In this document: positions 8,703-19,359 of the stretch, piece after piece
Layout: each line of letters opens with the position of its first letter
Numbering within the stretch: the first letter of the stretch is position 1
NCBI GenBank assembly: GCA_001577345.1
Contig: LSLI01000005.1
Location: 1 to 64,000, forward strand
Origin: Candidatus Gallionella acididurans
GTDB taxonomy: Bacteria; Pseudomonadota; Gammaproteobacteria; Burkholderiales; Gallionellaceae
DNA: 64,000 nt
Direction of reading: 5' to 3'
Program-made: the position numbers and the translations under genes
Notes under the pieces: model-generated
Database searches by the model: none
Told to the model about the DNA's origin: nothing
What the model saw: only the letters and a program-made list of their open reading frames with translations

Positions 8703-9959
8703 CTACGTTCGCCGCCACAGGTACATTCCGATCATCACCCCCACCCCGCTCAACATCACCACATAATGCGCCGGTGCCATGCGATCGAGCGGCAGCAGCA
8801 TGCTCACCACGACAGGAGTGAGCCCGCCGAATACCGCATAAGCGACGTTGTAGGAAAACGACAATCCGGAAAACCTCACCACAGGGGGGAACGCCTTGAC
8901 GGCAACGCTGGGCACCACGCCTATCACCCCGACAAAGAATCCGCACAGTGCATACAAGCCGTTTATGTTTTGTGGTGCTACCGACATTTGCTGGTAGAAC
9001 AGCGCCGAAGTGATGCCCAGCATCACGCAACCGGCGACCAGCACCCGCCCCGCACCATAGCGATCGGCCAGCGCACCGAACACCACGCAGCCCGCGCTGA
9101 GAAACAGGGTTGCGATGCTGTTCGCCTGCAGGGCGACAGCGGCGGGAACCGCATAGAGTTTTTGCACCAATGTTGGCGTCATCAATATCATCACCACGAT
9201 CGCGGCTGACAACAGCCAGGTCATCAGCATGGTCAGGATCACTGCGGGACGATGTTCGCGTATCACCGTCTTCAACGGCAACTCATCGGCCAATTCCTGC
9301 CTCGCCTGCATCTCCCTGAATACCGGGGTTTCATGCAGCCACTGGCGCAACCAGGCCGACAACAGGCCAAACAGTCCGCCGATGATGAAGGGCACGCGCC
9401 AGCCTTCAGCGAGCAGTTCAACGGGTGAATACATCCTGTTGATCGCGGTCGCCACCAGCGAACCGAGCAGGATTCCGCCGGTCAGCCCGGCAGTCAGGGT
9501 GCCGCAGGCGAAGCCGGCATGGCGTTGCGGCACATGCTCCGAGACGAATACCCAGGCGCCCGGCACTTCACCTCCTATCGCGGCTCCCTGCAACACGCGC
9601 AAGGCCAGCAACAACAGCGGTGCCCAGATGCCGATGACGGTGTAGGTCGGCAGCAGGCCTATCGCCAACGTCGGCACAGACATCAGGAAGATGCTCAGCA
9701 TGAACATCCGTTTGCGCCCCAGCAGATCGCCGAAGTGCGCCATCACGATACCGCCCAGCGGTCGCGCCAGGTATCCCGCCGCAAATATGCCGAAGGTCTG
9801 CAACTGGCTCAGCCAATCGGGCATGCTGGGCGGAAAGAACAGCTTTGCGATCACTGCCGCAAAGAACACGAAAATGATGAAATCGTAAAATTCCAGGGCA
9901 CCTCCCAACGCTGCCAGCACCAGCGTGCGGTAATCACTGCGACTCAAATTGGCCATTGG
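8703..9959 (-). CDS. Major facilitator transporter, metabolite:H+ symporter (ProP-like) family
   Basis: About 418 residues, twelve predicted membrane segments. It begins with the family's DYRTLVLAALGGALEFYDF pattern, and GDLLGRKRMF is the loop 2-3 MFS signature. The arrangement matches the MHS group (ProP, KgtP, ShiA), which import small solutes such as betaine, proline, 2-oxoglutarate or dicarboxylates; the substrate cannot be read from sequence. ATG codons at 10034 and 9980 are also in frame. The start at 9959 has AAGGA nine bases upstream and leaves the usual short N-terminus. It is monocistronic, convergent with nothing and divergent from rpmE. Confidence 0.85.
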   Translation of the reverse strand, partial: PMANLSRSDYRTLVLAALGGALEFYDFIIFVFFAAVIAKLFFPPSMPDWLSQLQTFGIFAAGYLARPLGGIVMAHFGDLLGRKRMFMLSIFLMSVPTLAIGLLPTYTVIGIWAPLLLLALRVLQGAAIGGEVPGAWVFVSEHVPQRHAGFACGTLTAGLTGGILLGSLVATAINRMYSPVELLAEGWRVPFIIGGLFGLLSAWLRQWLHETPVFREMQARQELADELPLKTVIREHRPAVILTMLMTWLLSAAIVVMILMTPTLVQKLYAVPAAVALQANSIATLFLSAGCVVFGALADRYGAGRVLVAGCVMLGITSALFYQQMSVAPQNINGLYALCGFFVGVIGVVPSVAVKAFPPVVRFSGLSFSYNVAYAVFGGLTPVVVSMLLPLDRMAPAHYVVMLSGVGVMIGMYLWRRT

Positions 9960-10196
9960 TTTCTTTTCCTTGTTCATTCCGTCAACACTCGAAGTGTATG
10001 TGATGTAAGCCTCCGGCACTAGCACCCCCGCCATCCATGCATGCGGATTTTTTGGCCGCCCTTCGCCGCGGCATCACCAAACCGCGCGGGGCCCCATAAA
10101 AATTTGCGCGGCCACCGGTTTTTATGGATAATGCCCGCCCTTACGCAACACCCGAGTGCGTACACCCGCCGCACCCAACTACAGCAAGGAAAGAAA

Positions 10197-10412
10197 ATGA
10201 AAGCAGACATCCACCCGAATTACCAGGAAATCACCGTGACCTGCAGTTGCGGCAACAGCTTCAAGACCCGGTCCGTGATGGGCAAGCCCACGCTGAATAT
10301 CGAGGTTTGTTCCGAGTGCCATCCTTTTTACACCGGCACACAGAAGATCATGGATACGGCCGGCCGCATCGACAAGTTCCGCCAGAAATACGGCACCAAG
10401 ACTCCTGCATAG
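10197..10412 (+). CDS. rpmE: 50S ribosomal protein L31 (zinc-binding type)
   Basis: 71 residues, standard L31 length. CSCG near residue 16 and [10 protein letters not shown] near residues 37-46 keep the cysteines of the zinc-binding form, so this is the zinc-replete paralogue. A strong AAGGAAAG site precedes the ATG. It is followed by a clear intrinsic terminator at 10498-10521, so it is a single-gene unit. Confidence 0.95.
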   Translation: MKADIHPNYQEITVTCSCGNSFKTRSVMGKPTLNIEVCSECHPFYTGTQKIMDTAGRIDKFRQKYGTKTPA

Positions 10413-10497
10413 CTACCCGCCGCCGGATTGCCATGTCATGGCAGCCGGCTGGAATGGCTTATTGTCCCGTTCAGGAACTTTGCGCAGCAGTTCCATC

Positions 10498-10521
10498 AAA
10501 AGGCAGCGTTTGCTGCCTTTT
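10498..10521 (+). terminator. Intrinsic terminator of rpmE
   Basis: AAAAGGCAGC, loop GTTT, GCTGCCTTTT: a 10-bp perfect stem ending in a T-run, 85 bases after the rpmE stop. The A-run on the other side could let it work in both directions. Confidence 0.85.
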
Positions 10522-10554
10522 CTGTTTGCGGCGACTAGGCCGTATCGGTTTAGG

Positions 10555-10692
10555 GTACCTCTAAAAATTCAGAGTTCGCCCAAATGCAAGGCGCGAAAAA
10601 AATTTCGACGCGCCGCATATTATGTTGATATGCAAGCAAGAAATTTTTTCCGCAACACAGCAGTTGGGATGAAATCTGGATTTTTTTTAGGA
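10555..10692. repeat. MITE/REP-like inverted-repeat element next to arnT-like gene
   Basis: About 138 bases bounded by imperfect inverted repeats. The left arm is around CCTCTAAAAATTCAGAG (10558-10574) plus GCCCAA; the right arm is TTGGGATGAAATCTGGATTT continuing to TTTTTTAGGA (10665-10692). An inner hairpin GGCGCG/CGCGCC lies at 10590-10614. There is no coding content. The right arm supplies the AGGA that precedes the next gene's ATG (10704). The architecture resembles the element at 48457-48600. Confidence 0.6.
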
Positions 10693-10703
10693 TAAGCTGA
10701 CGC

Positions 10704-12350
10704 ATGTATTTCATAAAGCCCACCGACCCCAATCCGATCACTCCCGCCAAGGCGTTCCTGCTCGGGTTGCTGTGCCTGATCTGGCTGGGCACCGGACTGG
10801 TGGGGCACGACCCGTGGAAGCCGGATGAAGTATCGGGCTTCGGCCTGATCTATTCCATGCTGCAGAACGGCGACTGGCTGGCGCCCACCATCGCCGGTGA
10901 ACCCTTTATGGACAAGCCGCCGCTGTTCTACTGGACCGCCGCGCTGTTCGCCAAAATTTTTTCGCCACTGCTGCCGCTGCACGACGGCGCGCGTCTTGCC
11001 AGCGGCTTTTATACTGCGCTGACGCTGCTGTTCGTCGGTCTGGCGGGGCGAAAATTGTATGGCGAAAATCGCGGCTGGGCTGCGGTGATCATCCTGATTG
11101 GCTGCCTCGGCATGCTGGTGAGCGCGCACCAGATGACCACCGATCTGGCCCTGTTGGCGGGTTGCGCGATGATGCTGCACGGTTTTTCCCTGAGCAAGGA
11201 ACGCGTCTTGCTGGCCGGTGCATTGATCGGCACCGGCATGGGTATCGGCTTCATGTCCAAGGGATTCATTTCGCCGATACTGCTGGTGCTGATCGCGGCA
11301 AGTTTGCCGCTGGCTTTCCGGGGTTGGCGCAAGCGCCAATATTATCTCAGCCTGGCTGCCGCATTCCTGTTCGCCCTGCCCTGGCTGACCATCTGGCCGC
11401 TGCTGCTCTACCAATATTCCCCGCAATTGTTTTCGGAATGGGCGTGGGCGCACAACATAGGAAAATGGATCAGCTACGCGAAAACCGGGCCCGGCAGGGA
11501 TTCCTTGTACTACCTGGAGAACCTGCCATGGCTGGCGTGGCCTGCCATGCCCCTGGCGGTATGGGTGGTGTGGAAATCGCGAAAGCGATTGTCGCAACGC
11601 GAAGACCTGCAATTGCCCTTGGTCAGTTTCGCGGTGATGCTGGTCACCCTCAGCCTCGCCGCCGACATAGAAGAAGTATTCGCCCTGCCCATGCTGCTGC
11701 CGATCACGCTGCTGGCGACCGCGTCGCTGTCCATGCTGAAACGCGGTGCGGCGAATGCCCTGGACTGGTTCGGGATCATGACTTTTGCGCTGATCGCCAT
11801 CCTGATGTGGTGGGGCTGGGCCGGCTTGCTGCTGGACAACCAGGCCAAAATCACCCATTGGCTGAAAGACTACCAGCCCGGTTTCGAGCCCGAGTTGCAC
11901 ACCGCACCGTTCGTTATCGCGATCATTGCCACGGTAACCTGGGTCGTGATGGTATGGCGGGTCGGACGCTCGATGCGGCGGGCTACCCTGAATTGGGCAT
12001 CGGGCGTCACACTGATCTGGATACTGGCGATGACACTGTGGCTGCCATGGCTGGACAGCGGCAAGAGCTATCGCGGCATGGTCACCGCGATGACACAGGC
12101 CCTGCCGGCACACTACCAATGCATAGCGGCCGAGCACCTGGGTGACGGGCATCGCGCGATGCTGTATTACTTCGGCAACATCATCACGCTGCGCGACCCG
12201 AAACATCTTTGTGATTTGCGGCTGATCCGGGGCGACAGATTATCCAAACCTCTGCGCGACGAAAACCACTGGGAAAAGATCTGGGAAGGCAGCCGGAAAG
12301 GCGACAAGAACGAACATTTCAGACTATACCGGCGGGTGGAATCACCGTAG
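10704..12350 (+). CDS. ArnT/PMT-family membrane glycosyltransferase
   Basis: 548 residues. The early acidic motif HDPWKPDE (about 37-44) is followed by a DKPPLFYW stretch and about ten to twelve membrane helices to residue 440. This is the layout of family GT39/GT83 enzymes such as ArnT, which move a sugar from undecaprenyl phosphate to lipid A or protein on the periplasmic side. The sugar and acceptor cannot be inferred, and no arn genes are nearby. It stands alone, converging on hisD. Its ribosome site lies in the end of an inverted-repeat element. Confidence 0.82.
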   Translation: MYFIKPTDPNPITPAKAFLLGLLCLIWLGTGLVGHDPWKPDEVSGFGLIYSMLQNGDWLAPTIAGEPFMDKPPLFYWTAALFAKIFSPLLPLHDGARLASGFYTALTLLFVGLAGRKLYGENRGWAAVIILIGCLGMLVSAHQMTTDLALLAGCAMMLHGFSLSKERVLLAGALIGTGMGIGFMSKGFISPILLVLIAASLPLAFRGWRKRQYYLSLAAAFLFALPWLTIWPLLLYQYSPQLFSEWAWAHNIGKWISYAKTGPGRDSLYYLENLPWLAWPAMPLAVWVVWKSRKRLSQREDLQLPLVSFAVMLVTLSLAADIEEVFALPMLLPITLLATASLSMLKRGAANALDWFGIMTFALIAILMWWGWAGLLLDNQAKITHWLKDYQPGFEPELHTAPFVIAIIATVTWVVMVWRVGRSMRRATLNWASGVTLIWILAMTLWLPWLDSGKSYRGMVTAMTQALPAHYQCIAAEHLGDGHRAMLYYFGNIITLRDPKHLCDLRLIRGDRLSKPLRDENHWEKIWEGSRKGDKNEHFRLYRRVESP

Positions 12351-12466
12351 AAAAATCGCCGTTACGCGGCAAGAAATATTTTCAACGAACCTCCGCACTT
12401 CATTCCAACTCGTAATAAAACAGACCGCTCATGTGTATCCATGATACGGACTTAACCGGCGTTACT

Positions 12467-13762
12467 TCAACCTTGCCTGAACAACGCCGATTGCGCATGG
12501 GCCTGCAAGCCTTCGCCCAGGGCCAGTACCGAAGCGATATCACCCAGTTTGCGCGCGCCTTGCGCAGAGACCTGGATCAGGCTGCTGCGCTTCTGGAAAT
12601 CGTACACACCCAATGGCGACGAAAAACGCGCAGTGCCCGATGTGGGTAAAACGTGATTGGGCCCCGCACAATAATCGCCCAGCGCTTCGGAAGTATAGCG
12701 TCCCATGAAGATCGCCCCGGCGTGTTTCAGCATGCTCAGCCATACCTGCGGGTCGGCGACAGACAATTCCAGATGCTCGGGCGCGATACGGTTGCTGATG
12801 ACGCAGGCTTCTTCCAGATCGGCAACGTGGATCAGCGCGCCGCGATTTTCCAGCGCGGTCCTGATGATGACGCGGCGCGGCATCTGCTCCAGCAGTCGGT
12901 CTGCGCTTTGTGCCACGGCTTCTATGAATTTCGCATCCGGCGACAGCAGGATGGCTTGCGCCAATTCGTCGTGCTCGGCCTGGGAGAAGAGATCCATCGC
13001 GATCCAGTCCGGGTCGGTCTGCCCGTCGCAGATCACCAGAATTTCCGACGGCCCAGCGATCATGTCTATGCCGCACACGCCGAACACACGGCGTTTCGCG
13101 GCAGCAACGTAGGCATTGCCGGGGCCGACGATCTTGTCCACCTTGGGGATGGTCGCCGTGCCGTAAGCCAGCGCCGCCACTGCTTGCGCGCCGCCGATGC
13201 TGAACACGCGATCCACACCGGCCAGAAAAGCCGCCGCCAGCACCAGCTGATTTTTCACTCCATCAGGGGTCGGCACGACCATGATGAGTTCGCCCACGCC
13301 CGCCACTTTGGCCGGCAGCGCATTCATCAGCACCGACGACGGATAAGCCGCCTTGCCGCCCGGCACATACAACCCGACACGGTCCAGCGGCGTGACCTGC
13401 TGGCCGAGCAGCGTGCCATCGGCATCGGTGTAGCTCCACGAAGTTTGCACCTGCTTCTTGTGATAGTCTGTGACGCGCTGCGCAGCCTGTTCCAGCGCGT
13501 TGCGCTGCGCTGCGGGCAAACCTTCAAACGCAACGCGCAATTCATCGCGCGACAACTCCATCGCTGCGGCACTGGCCAACGGCAGGCGGTCGAATTTTCG
13601 CGTGTATTCCAGCACAGCCGTGTCGCCGCGCTTGCGCACGTCCGCGAGTATGCCGGCCACCGTCGCCTCAAGCTTGTCGTCTGCCGTTTCCTCAAAGGCC
13701 AGCAGCTTGTCCAGGTCGGTACTGAAACTGTCAGAACGCGAGGATAGTTTCCGGATATTCAT
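12467..13762 (-). CDS. hisD: Histidinol dehydrogenase
   Basis: 431 residues, full length. Catalyses the last two steps of histidine synthesis, histidinol to histidine with NAD. Family landmarks are present: [10 protein letters not shown], the [12 protein letters not shown] loop, AGPSEIL, the catalytic SQAEHDE and GPNHVLPT histidines. It lies 31 bases after hisG. In many betaproteobacteria hisC follows, but here the next downstream gene is the convergent glycosyltransferase, so the remaining his genes are elsewhere. Confidence 0.96.
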   Translation of the reverse strand: MNIRKLSSRSDSFSTDLDKLLAFEETADDKLEATVAGILADVRKRGDTAVLEYTRKFDRLPLASAAAMELSRDELRVAFEGLPAAQRNALEQAAQRVTDYHKKQVQTSWSYTDADGTLLGQQVTPLDRVGLYVPGGKAAYPSSVLMNALPAKVAGVGELIMVVPTPDGVKNQLVLAAAFLAGVDRVFSIGGAQAVAALAYGTATIPKVDKIVGPGNAYVAAAKRRVFGVCGIDMIAGPSEILVICDGQTDPDWIAMDLFSQAEHDELAQAILLSPDAKFIEAVAQSADRLLEQMPRRVIIRTALENRGALIHVADLEEACVISNRIAPEHLELSVADPQVWLSMLKHAGAIFMGRYTSEALGDYCAGPNHVLPTSGTARFSSPLGVYDFQKRSSLIQVSAQGARKLGDIASVLALGEGLQAHAQSALFRQG

Positions 13763-13793
13763 TGTTTGCTCACCCTGTTATTTTTTGTAGTCC

Positions 13794-14435
13794 CTACTTC
13801 CTGATCGCAAGCTTGAACGCATCCAGCATGGGCTGGATCACGTCATGCTTCAATTTCAACGCAGCCTGGTTCACGATCAGGCGCGAGGAAATGTCGGCGA
13901 TGTGCTCGACGGCTTTGAGGTGATTTGCCTTGAGTGTATTGCCGCTGCTCACCAGGTCCACGATCGCGTCTGACAGGCCCACCAGCGGCGCCAGTTCCAT
14001 CGAGCCGTACAGCTTGATCAGGTCCACATGCACACCTTTCGCGGCGAAGTGAGCCCTGGCAGTCTGCACGTACTTGGTTGCCACGCGCAGACGCGCGCCC
14101 TGGCGCACTGCTGACTCGTAATCAAAATCATCGCGCACTGCCACCATCATGCGGCAGCGCGCAATATTCATATCCAGCGGCTGGTAAAGCCCGGTGCCGC
14201 CGTGTTCTTCCAGCACATCCTTGCCCGCCACGCCGAGATCGGCGGCGCCATATTGCACATAAGTCGGCACGTCGGAAGCACGCACGATGATCAGCCGCAC
14301 ATCGGCGCGATTGGTAGTCAGTATCAGTTTGCGCGACGATTCCGGGTCTTCCAGCGCGGTAATGCCCGCCGCATTCAGCAACGGCATGGTTTCTTCGAAG
14401 ATACGGCCTTTGGATAGGGCGATGGTGATAGTCAT
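13794..14435 (-). CDS. hisG: ATP phosphoribosyltransferase, short form
   Basis: 213 residues: the short HisG that lacks the C-terminal regulatory ACT-like domain and needs HisZ as partner for activity and histidine feedback. It starts [15 protein letters not shown], and the phosphoribosyl-binding [14 protein letters not shown] is near residues 160-174. It catalyses the first step of histidine synthesis. No hisZ is in the window. It is cotranscribed with hisD; usually murA lies directly upstream, but here a small membrane-protein gene intervenes. Confidence 0.95.
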   Translation of the reverse strand: MTITIALSKGRIFEETMPLLNAAGITALEDPESSRKLILTTNRADVRLIIVRASDVPTYVQYGAADLGVAGKDVLEEHGGTGLYQPLDMNIARCRMMVAVRDDFDYESAVRQGARLRVATKYVQTARAHFAAKGVHVDLIKLYGSMELAPLVGLSDAIVDLVSSGNTLKANHLKAVEHIADISSRLIVNQAALKLKHDVIQPMLDAFKLAIRK

Positions 14436-14671
14436 CAGATTCAGCGGCTTATATAAAGATGCGCATTCTATCGCAATACCCGCCCTGTCTCCGATAGTGC
14501 GCCGCAGAAATATACGCGGCCGGGTTCTGCCAATCAGGCAAGCCGGGGCTGGCTGCCGCGTTCACCCGGCTATGCCGCGCAAACTTGGTCGCCGCCTGAT
14601 CCGCCGGCATCCTTGATTGGCAGCGGGGCTCAACCGATCCTGTTCTGATAGCGTCGGCTATTCAACAGCCG

Positions 14672-15184
14672 CTACCAGCATACGCCCCAGGTTTCCGTCC
14701 GATAATCCGCCAAACCGCCCACAGTGTGCGTAAAGGAACACTTGGGGTCGGTTGCCACTCTGCTGGCGACACCAAATAATGCAAGCTGCAAAACCAGATA
14801 TACAGACAGGGCAACCGTCAAGGGCTTCAGCCATGCCCGTTTTAAATATTTGCCCCTGAATTTTCTCTTTATAAAATTATTCTGCGTCCGGTTCTCCACC
14901 AGATACCAGGTTAAAAACAGCAGAATATAGGCTACGACGACACCCGCCCTGTACATCGGGTCATATGCAACGATCACAATTGCCGCGGTTGCGACCATCC
15001 ATATTATGCAACCTATCAGCCAGTATTTGCTCTCGGCTGCCTTGTCCTTTTCACCCAAGCCTTGCCAATTCAGGTAGATCAACCAGGCCCCGAAAATCGG
15101 GGAGAACAACAGGCTCCAACTGGCAATTGAATTCGGGTTCCAGATCGGGGGGCTATTTGAAATGTTTGCTGAATTTGCGTTCAT
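14672..15184 (-). CDS. Small integral membrane protein of unknown function
   Basis: 170 residues. It begins with a hydrophilic NPNSIASWSLLFSPIFGAWLIYLNWQ segment, a pattern I recall from a family of uncharacterised small membrane proteins. Membrane helices lie near 22-40, 54-74, 80-95 and 121-142, and the C-terminus has three cysteines or tryptophans. AGGAGG directly precedes the ATG, and a GCCCG/CGGGC hairpin (15207-15222) sits just upstream of it. It interrupts the common murA-hisG order, with large gaps on both sides, which suggests insertion. Function unknown. Confidence 0.75.
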   Translation of the reverse strand: MNANSANISNSPPIWNPNSIASWSLLFSPIFGAWLIYLNWQGLGEKDKAAESKYWLIGCIIWMVATAAIVIVAYDPMYRAGVVVAYILLFLTWYLVENRTQNNFIKRKFRGKYLKRAWLKPLTVALSVYLVLQLALFGVASRVATDPKCSFTHTVGGLADYRTETWGVCW

Positions 15185-15516
15185 GTTACCTCCTGCTGTG
15201 TGTAAGGCCCGCTTTTTCGGGCAGGCAAGTTGATGTTACTTTATCAACTGAACTTGAGTAATTTAACATCGGAGATGTTTTTCCATCATACGCCTGCGCA
15301 TTACCCGATGTACATTTTGTATGGGGGCAAAAATCCCTGTCTCGGGCGTTGGTAGTTTCGGTGGGTTCTGCTTCCGGGTGTGCCGGTGTTCAGCTTGCGG
15401 GCGAACTTGAACCGGCATGGCGGGGAGGCATACCGAGCCCATGCCGATTGGATGTTTATCAGCAGCTGCCGGCTCAATGATGATTGTGAAACCTGTTTAT
15501 CTATGCGCCGCAGCTG
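15185..15516. other. 332-base gap between murA and the small membrane-protein gene
   Basis: No convincing reading frame on either strand. It holds the GCCCG-CTTTTT-CGGGC hairpin at 15207-15222 next to the downstream gene's ribosome site. The rest carries no repeat or RNA that I recognise. It presumably contains the promoter of the small membrane-protein gene. Confidence 0.5.
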
Positions 15517-16770
<1,254 letters not shown>

Positions 16771-17022
16771 CTACTTCTGGCTTTGCCACTCTTGCGGCGT
16801 TAACGTTTTCATCGACAGCGCATGAATCTCGGCGCGCATCCGGTCACCCAGAGTCTGGTAAACCAGCTGGTGGCGCTGCACCCGGCTCTTGCCTGCAAAC
16901 GCTTCGCTGACCACCACGGCCTCAAAATGCTGCCCGTCGCCGACCACGCTCAAATGCTCGGTCGCCATGCCCTGCTCGATATTTAGTCTGATACTTTCCG
17001 GAGTGACCATCGTTAAATCCAT
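16771..17022 (-). CDS. ibaG: BolA/IbaG-family protein
   Basis: 83 residues with the BolA fold pattern: LSVVGDGQHFEAVVVSEAFAGKSRVQRHQLVY, with the conserved histidine and the FxGxxxxxRH region, then LGDRMRAEIHALSMKTLTP. BolA-like proteins pair with monothiol glutaredoxins and Fe-S clusters. IbaG is the version located between mla and murA, as here. ATG codons at 17022 and 17010 are both possible; neither has a strong ribosome site. It is separated from mlaB by about 125 bases. Confidence 0.9.
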   Translation of the reverse strand: MDLTMVTPESIRLNIEQGMATEHLSVVGDGQHFEAVVVSEAFAGKSRVQRHQLVYQTLGDRMRAEIHALSMKTLTPQEWQSQK

Positions 17023-17147
17023 TGTTTGTTGAAATTGAAATATTTGGCTGCAAAATATGGAGCACCACCCGAAACCGGAAACCCGGGCATGACACCAAAA
17101 TTGACGGGCGATGCTCGCGGCGGCTTTGCGCCGCTCGCGCGCAGGGA

Positions 17148-17435
17148 TCAAACTGACTGTTTGGGCAACATTTCCGCAACGCCATACAAATTTGCCAGAC
17201 TCAGCAAATCTTCAGGCAAACCCTTCACGCGCAACTCATGCTGAGTCCGCTGCGCAGCCCTGGCCCAGCCCAGCAGCATGCTGACCGCGGCGGAGTCGAC
17301 GGATTCGACACGGGAAAAATCCAGCTGCAAATCTTCGCTGGCCAGATGCTGCAAACCGGTTTCAAACAACGCGGGAACGGTGTCCATGGTCAAGTTGCCA
17401 TGCGCCACCATCCATTCGCCCTCGCGCTTGATCAC
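17148..17435 (-). CDS. mlaB: STAS-domain protein MlaB
   Basis: 95 residues, a single STAS domain. DFSRVESVDSAAVSMLLGW (about 39-57) carries the conserved region that contacts the MlaF ATPase. MlaB is the cytoplasmic regulatory subunit of the MlaFEDB complex. Its start overlaps the mlaC stop by four bases (ATGA), indicating coupled translation. Short sequence, but the context is decisive. Confidence 0.92.
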   Translation of the reverse strand: MIKREGEWMVAHGNLTMDTVPALFETGLQHLASEDLQLDFSRVESVDSAAVSMLLGWARAAQRTQHELRVKGLPEDLLSLANLYGVAEMLPKQSV

Positions 17436-18070
17436 TTCGCATCCGCCTTGCGCACGTCGCCGGCAGACGACTTGGCATTCTTGTCGGAGAGCGTCTTGAT
17501 CAAGCCGTCTATCCCGCCCACCTGGATCTGCGAAGCAAACGTGCCGCGATAGCTCATCACCATGCTGACCCCCTCGATGGATATGTCAAACACTTTCCAG
17601 CCGTCGGCAACCTTCTCCATTTCATAATTAACCGGGATCGCCTGCGAGCCCGGGTTGTTGATGACGGTCTTGACAGTCGCCTCGGTGTCAGCGGCCTCCA
17701 TCTTGAGCGGCTTCGTTTCTATGGTTTGATCTCGGTACACCGTGAATACCTTGGTATAGGTGCGCACCAGCATGTCGCGAAACTCCATGGTCAAGGCCTG
17801 TTTCTGTTCGGGTGTGGCAGTTCGCCAATATTTGCCGACTGCCAATTGGGTCATGCGTGCAAAATCAAAATGCGGAAGCACCTTGGCATCCACCAGCGCG
17901 ATGATTTTTTTCTGGTCCCCTGACTGAATACCCTTGTCATGCTTGATGATCGTAATGACATCATCCACGGTGCTTTTGATCAGCACATCGGGTGCCATCA
18001 CTTCCGCGTGTGCCGTGCCCAGAACGCAGAATATTGCGGCACCCAGAATCATTTTTTTCAAATATTGCAT
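17432..18070 (-). CDS. mlaC: Periplasmic phospholipid shuttle MlaC
   Basis: 212 residues. Signal peptide MQYLKKMILGAAIFCVLG with cleavage likely after THA (about residue 22). The Tol_Tol_Ttg2 domain follows, including FDFARMTQLAVGKYWRTATPEQK and YRDQTIETKPLK. MlaC carries phospholipid between the outer-membrane MlaA complex and the inner-membrane MlaFEDB complex. It lies 24 bases after mlaD. Confidence 0.95.
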   Translation of the reverse strand: MQYLKKMILGAAIFCVLGTAHAEVMAPDVLIKSTVDDVITIIKHDKGIQSGDQKKIIALVDAKVLPHFDFARMTQLAVGKYWRTATPEQKQALTMEFRDMLVRTYTKVFTVYRDQTIETKPLKMEAADTEATVKTVINNPGSQAIPVNYEMEKVADGWKVFDISIEGVSMVMSYRGTFASQIQVGGIDGLIKTLSDKNAKSSAGDVRKADAK

Positions 18071-18094
18071 GTTCAGTTCTCTCTTGACCTGTGT

Positions 18095-18565
18095 TTATTT
18101 TGGGGTGGCGGTTTCTTCAGCCTTATTGTAGATGAATTTGCCGATCAGGTTTTCCAGCACTATGGCGGATTGCGTCTGTTTGATCTCGTCGCCGTTATGC
18201 AGCATCACGCTGTCACCCCCGGGGTTCAAACCGACGTACTGTTCACCAAGCAAACCCGAGGTCAGGATGCTGGCGAAGGTATCCTTGGGAAACTCATAGC
18301 GTTTATCCAGACTCAGCACCACGTTGGCCTCGTAGCGGCCGGTATCCAGCGAAATACTGGTAACCCGCCCGACCAGCACCCCGGAACTCCTGACCGCCGC
18401 CTTAGGCGTCAAGCCGCCGATATTGGAAAAATAGGCATGCACCTGGTAGGTTTCGGACATATTGTAGGAGCCCAGGTTTCCGACTTTCATCGCCAGCATC
18501 ACCAATGCGGCGGCACCCGCCACAACAAACATGCCCACCCATAAATCCAATGTAGTGCGTTCCAT
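18095..18565 (-). CDS. mlaD: MCE-domain protein MlaD
   Basis: 156 residues. An N-terminal membrane helix (about 7-27, LWVGMFVVAGAAALVMLAM) and one MCE domain with KAAVRSSGVLVGRVTSISLD and a hydrophobic 'LLGEQYVGLNPGG' pore region. It forms the hexameric lipid-binding ring of the Mla system at the inner membrane. Three bases separate it from mlaE. Confidence 0.95.
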   Translation of the reverse strand: MERTTLDLWVGMFVVAGAAALVMLAMKVGNLGSYNMSETYQVHAYFSNIGGLTPKAAVRSSGVLVGRVTSISLDTGRYEANVVLSLDKRYEFPKDTFASILTSGLLGEQYVGLNPGGDSVMLHNGDEIKQTQSAIVLENLIGKFIYNKAEETATPK

Positions 18566-18568
18566 AAC

Positions 18569-19357
18569 TCAGTTCCCTCTAAACATGATTGCGGTCAATA
18601 CAAAATCCAGCATTAAAATCGCCAGCGACGATGTCACGACCGTTCGTGTGGTTGCGCCGGACACACCTTCAGCAGTGGGCGGCGCGTCATAACCTTCGAA
18701 AAGGGCAATGACTGTCACCACGGTGCCGAACACAACGCTCTTGAGCACACCATTCATTATATCCTCGCGGAAGTCCACGGCCGCCTGCATCTGCGCCCAG
18801 AACGAGCCGTCATCCACACCGATCTGGATCACCCCGACAAAGTAGCCGCCGAACACACCCACCGCGCTGAACAATGCCGCCAGCAACGGCATCGAGATCA
18901 CGCCCGCCCAGAAGCGCGGCGCAACGATGCGCGCGATCGGATTCACCGCCATCATTTCCATTGCGGATATCTGTTCGGTAGCCCTCATCAAACCTATCTC
19001 CGCCGTCATTGCGGAACCGGCACGGCTGGCGAACAGCAGCGCCGCCACGACGGGCCCCAATTCACGCACCAACCCCAGCGCCACCATAACCCCGAGCGCC
19101 GATTCCGAGCCATAGCGCTGCAGTGTTTCATAACCTTGCAAGCCCAGCACCATCCCGACGAATAAACCGGCCACCACGATGATGATCAGCGACATCACTC
19201 CGGTGGAAAACAATTCCTTGATAATCAGATGGAAACGGCGAAAACTGGTCCCCGAATACAACAGGGTAAGAATAAAGAATCTCGTCGCCGTGCCGATGCG
19301 CCAAACCGTATTGATGGTCCGGTGTCCTATCAGCTTGAAGGTTTTGCTTGCAGCCAT
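18569..19357 (-). CDS. mlaE: Phospholipid ABC permease MlaE
   Basis: 262 residues with about five membrane segments. Contains [27 protein letters not shown], the signature of the MlaE/TrgI permease family. It forms the membrane part of the MlaFEDB transporter. It begins two bases after the mlaF stop, so the two are translated together. Confidence 0.96.
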   Translation of the reverse strand: MAASKTFKLIGHRTINTVWRIGTATRFFILTLLYSGTSFRRFHLIIKELFSTGVMSLIIIVVAGLFVGMVLGLQGYETLQRYGSESALGVMVALGLVRELGPVVAALLFASRAGSAMTAEIGLMRATEQISAMEMMAVNPIARIVAPRFWAGVISMPLLAALFSAVGVFGGYFVGVIQIGVDDGSFWAQMQAAVDFREDIMNGVLKSVVFGTVVTVIALFEGYDAPPTAEGVSGATTRTVVTSSLAILMLDFVLTAIMFRGN

Positions 19358-19359
19358 AG

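Noticed and set aside
10620-12206. A 528-residue minus-strand frame over the arnT-like gene
   Set aside because: Arg/Gln/His-rich shadow with no motif; the plus strand has a clear membrane glycosyltransferase.
12653-13747. A 364-residue plus-strand frame over hisD
   Set aside because: Arg/His-rich antisense of hisD, without any recognisable family.
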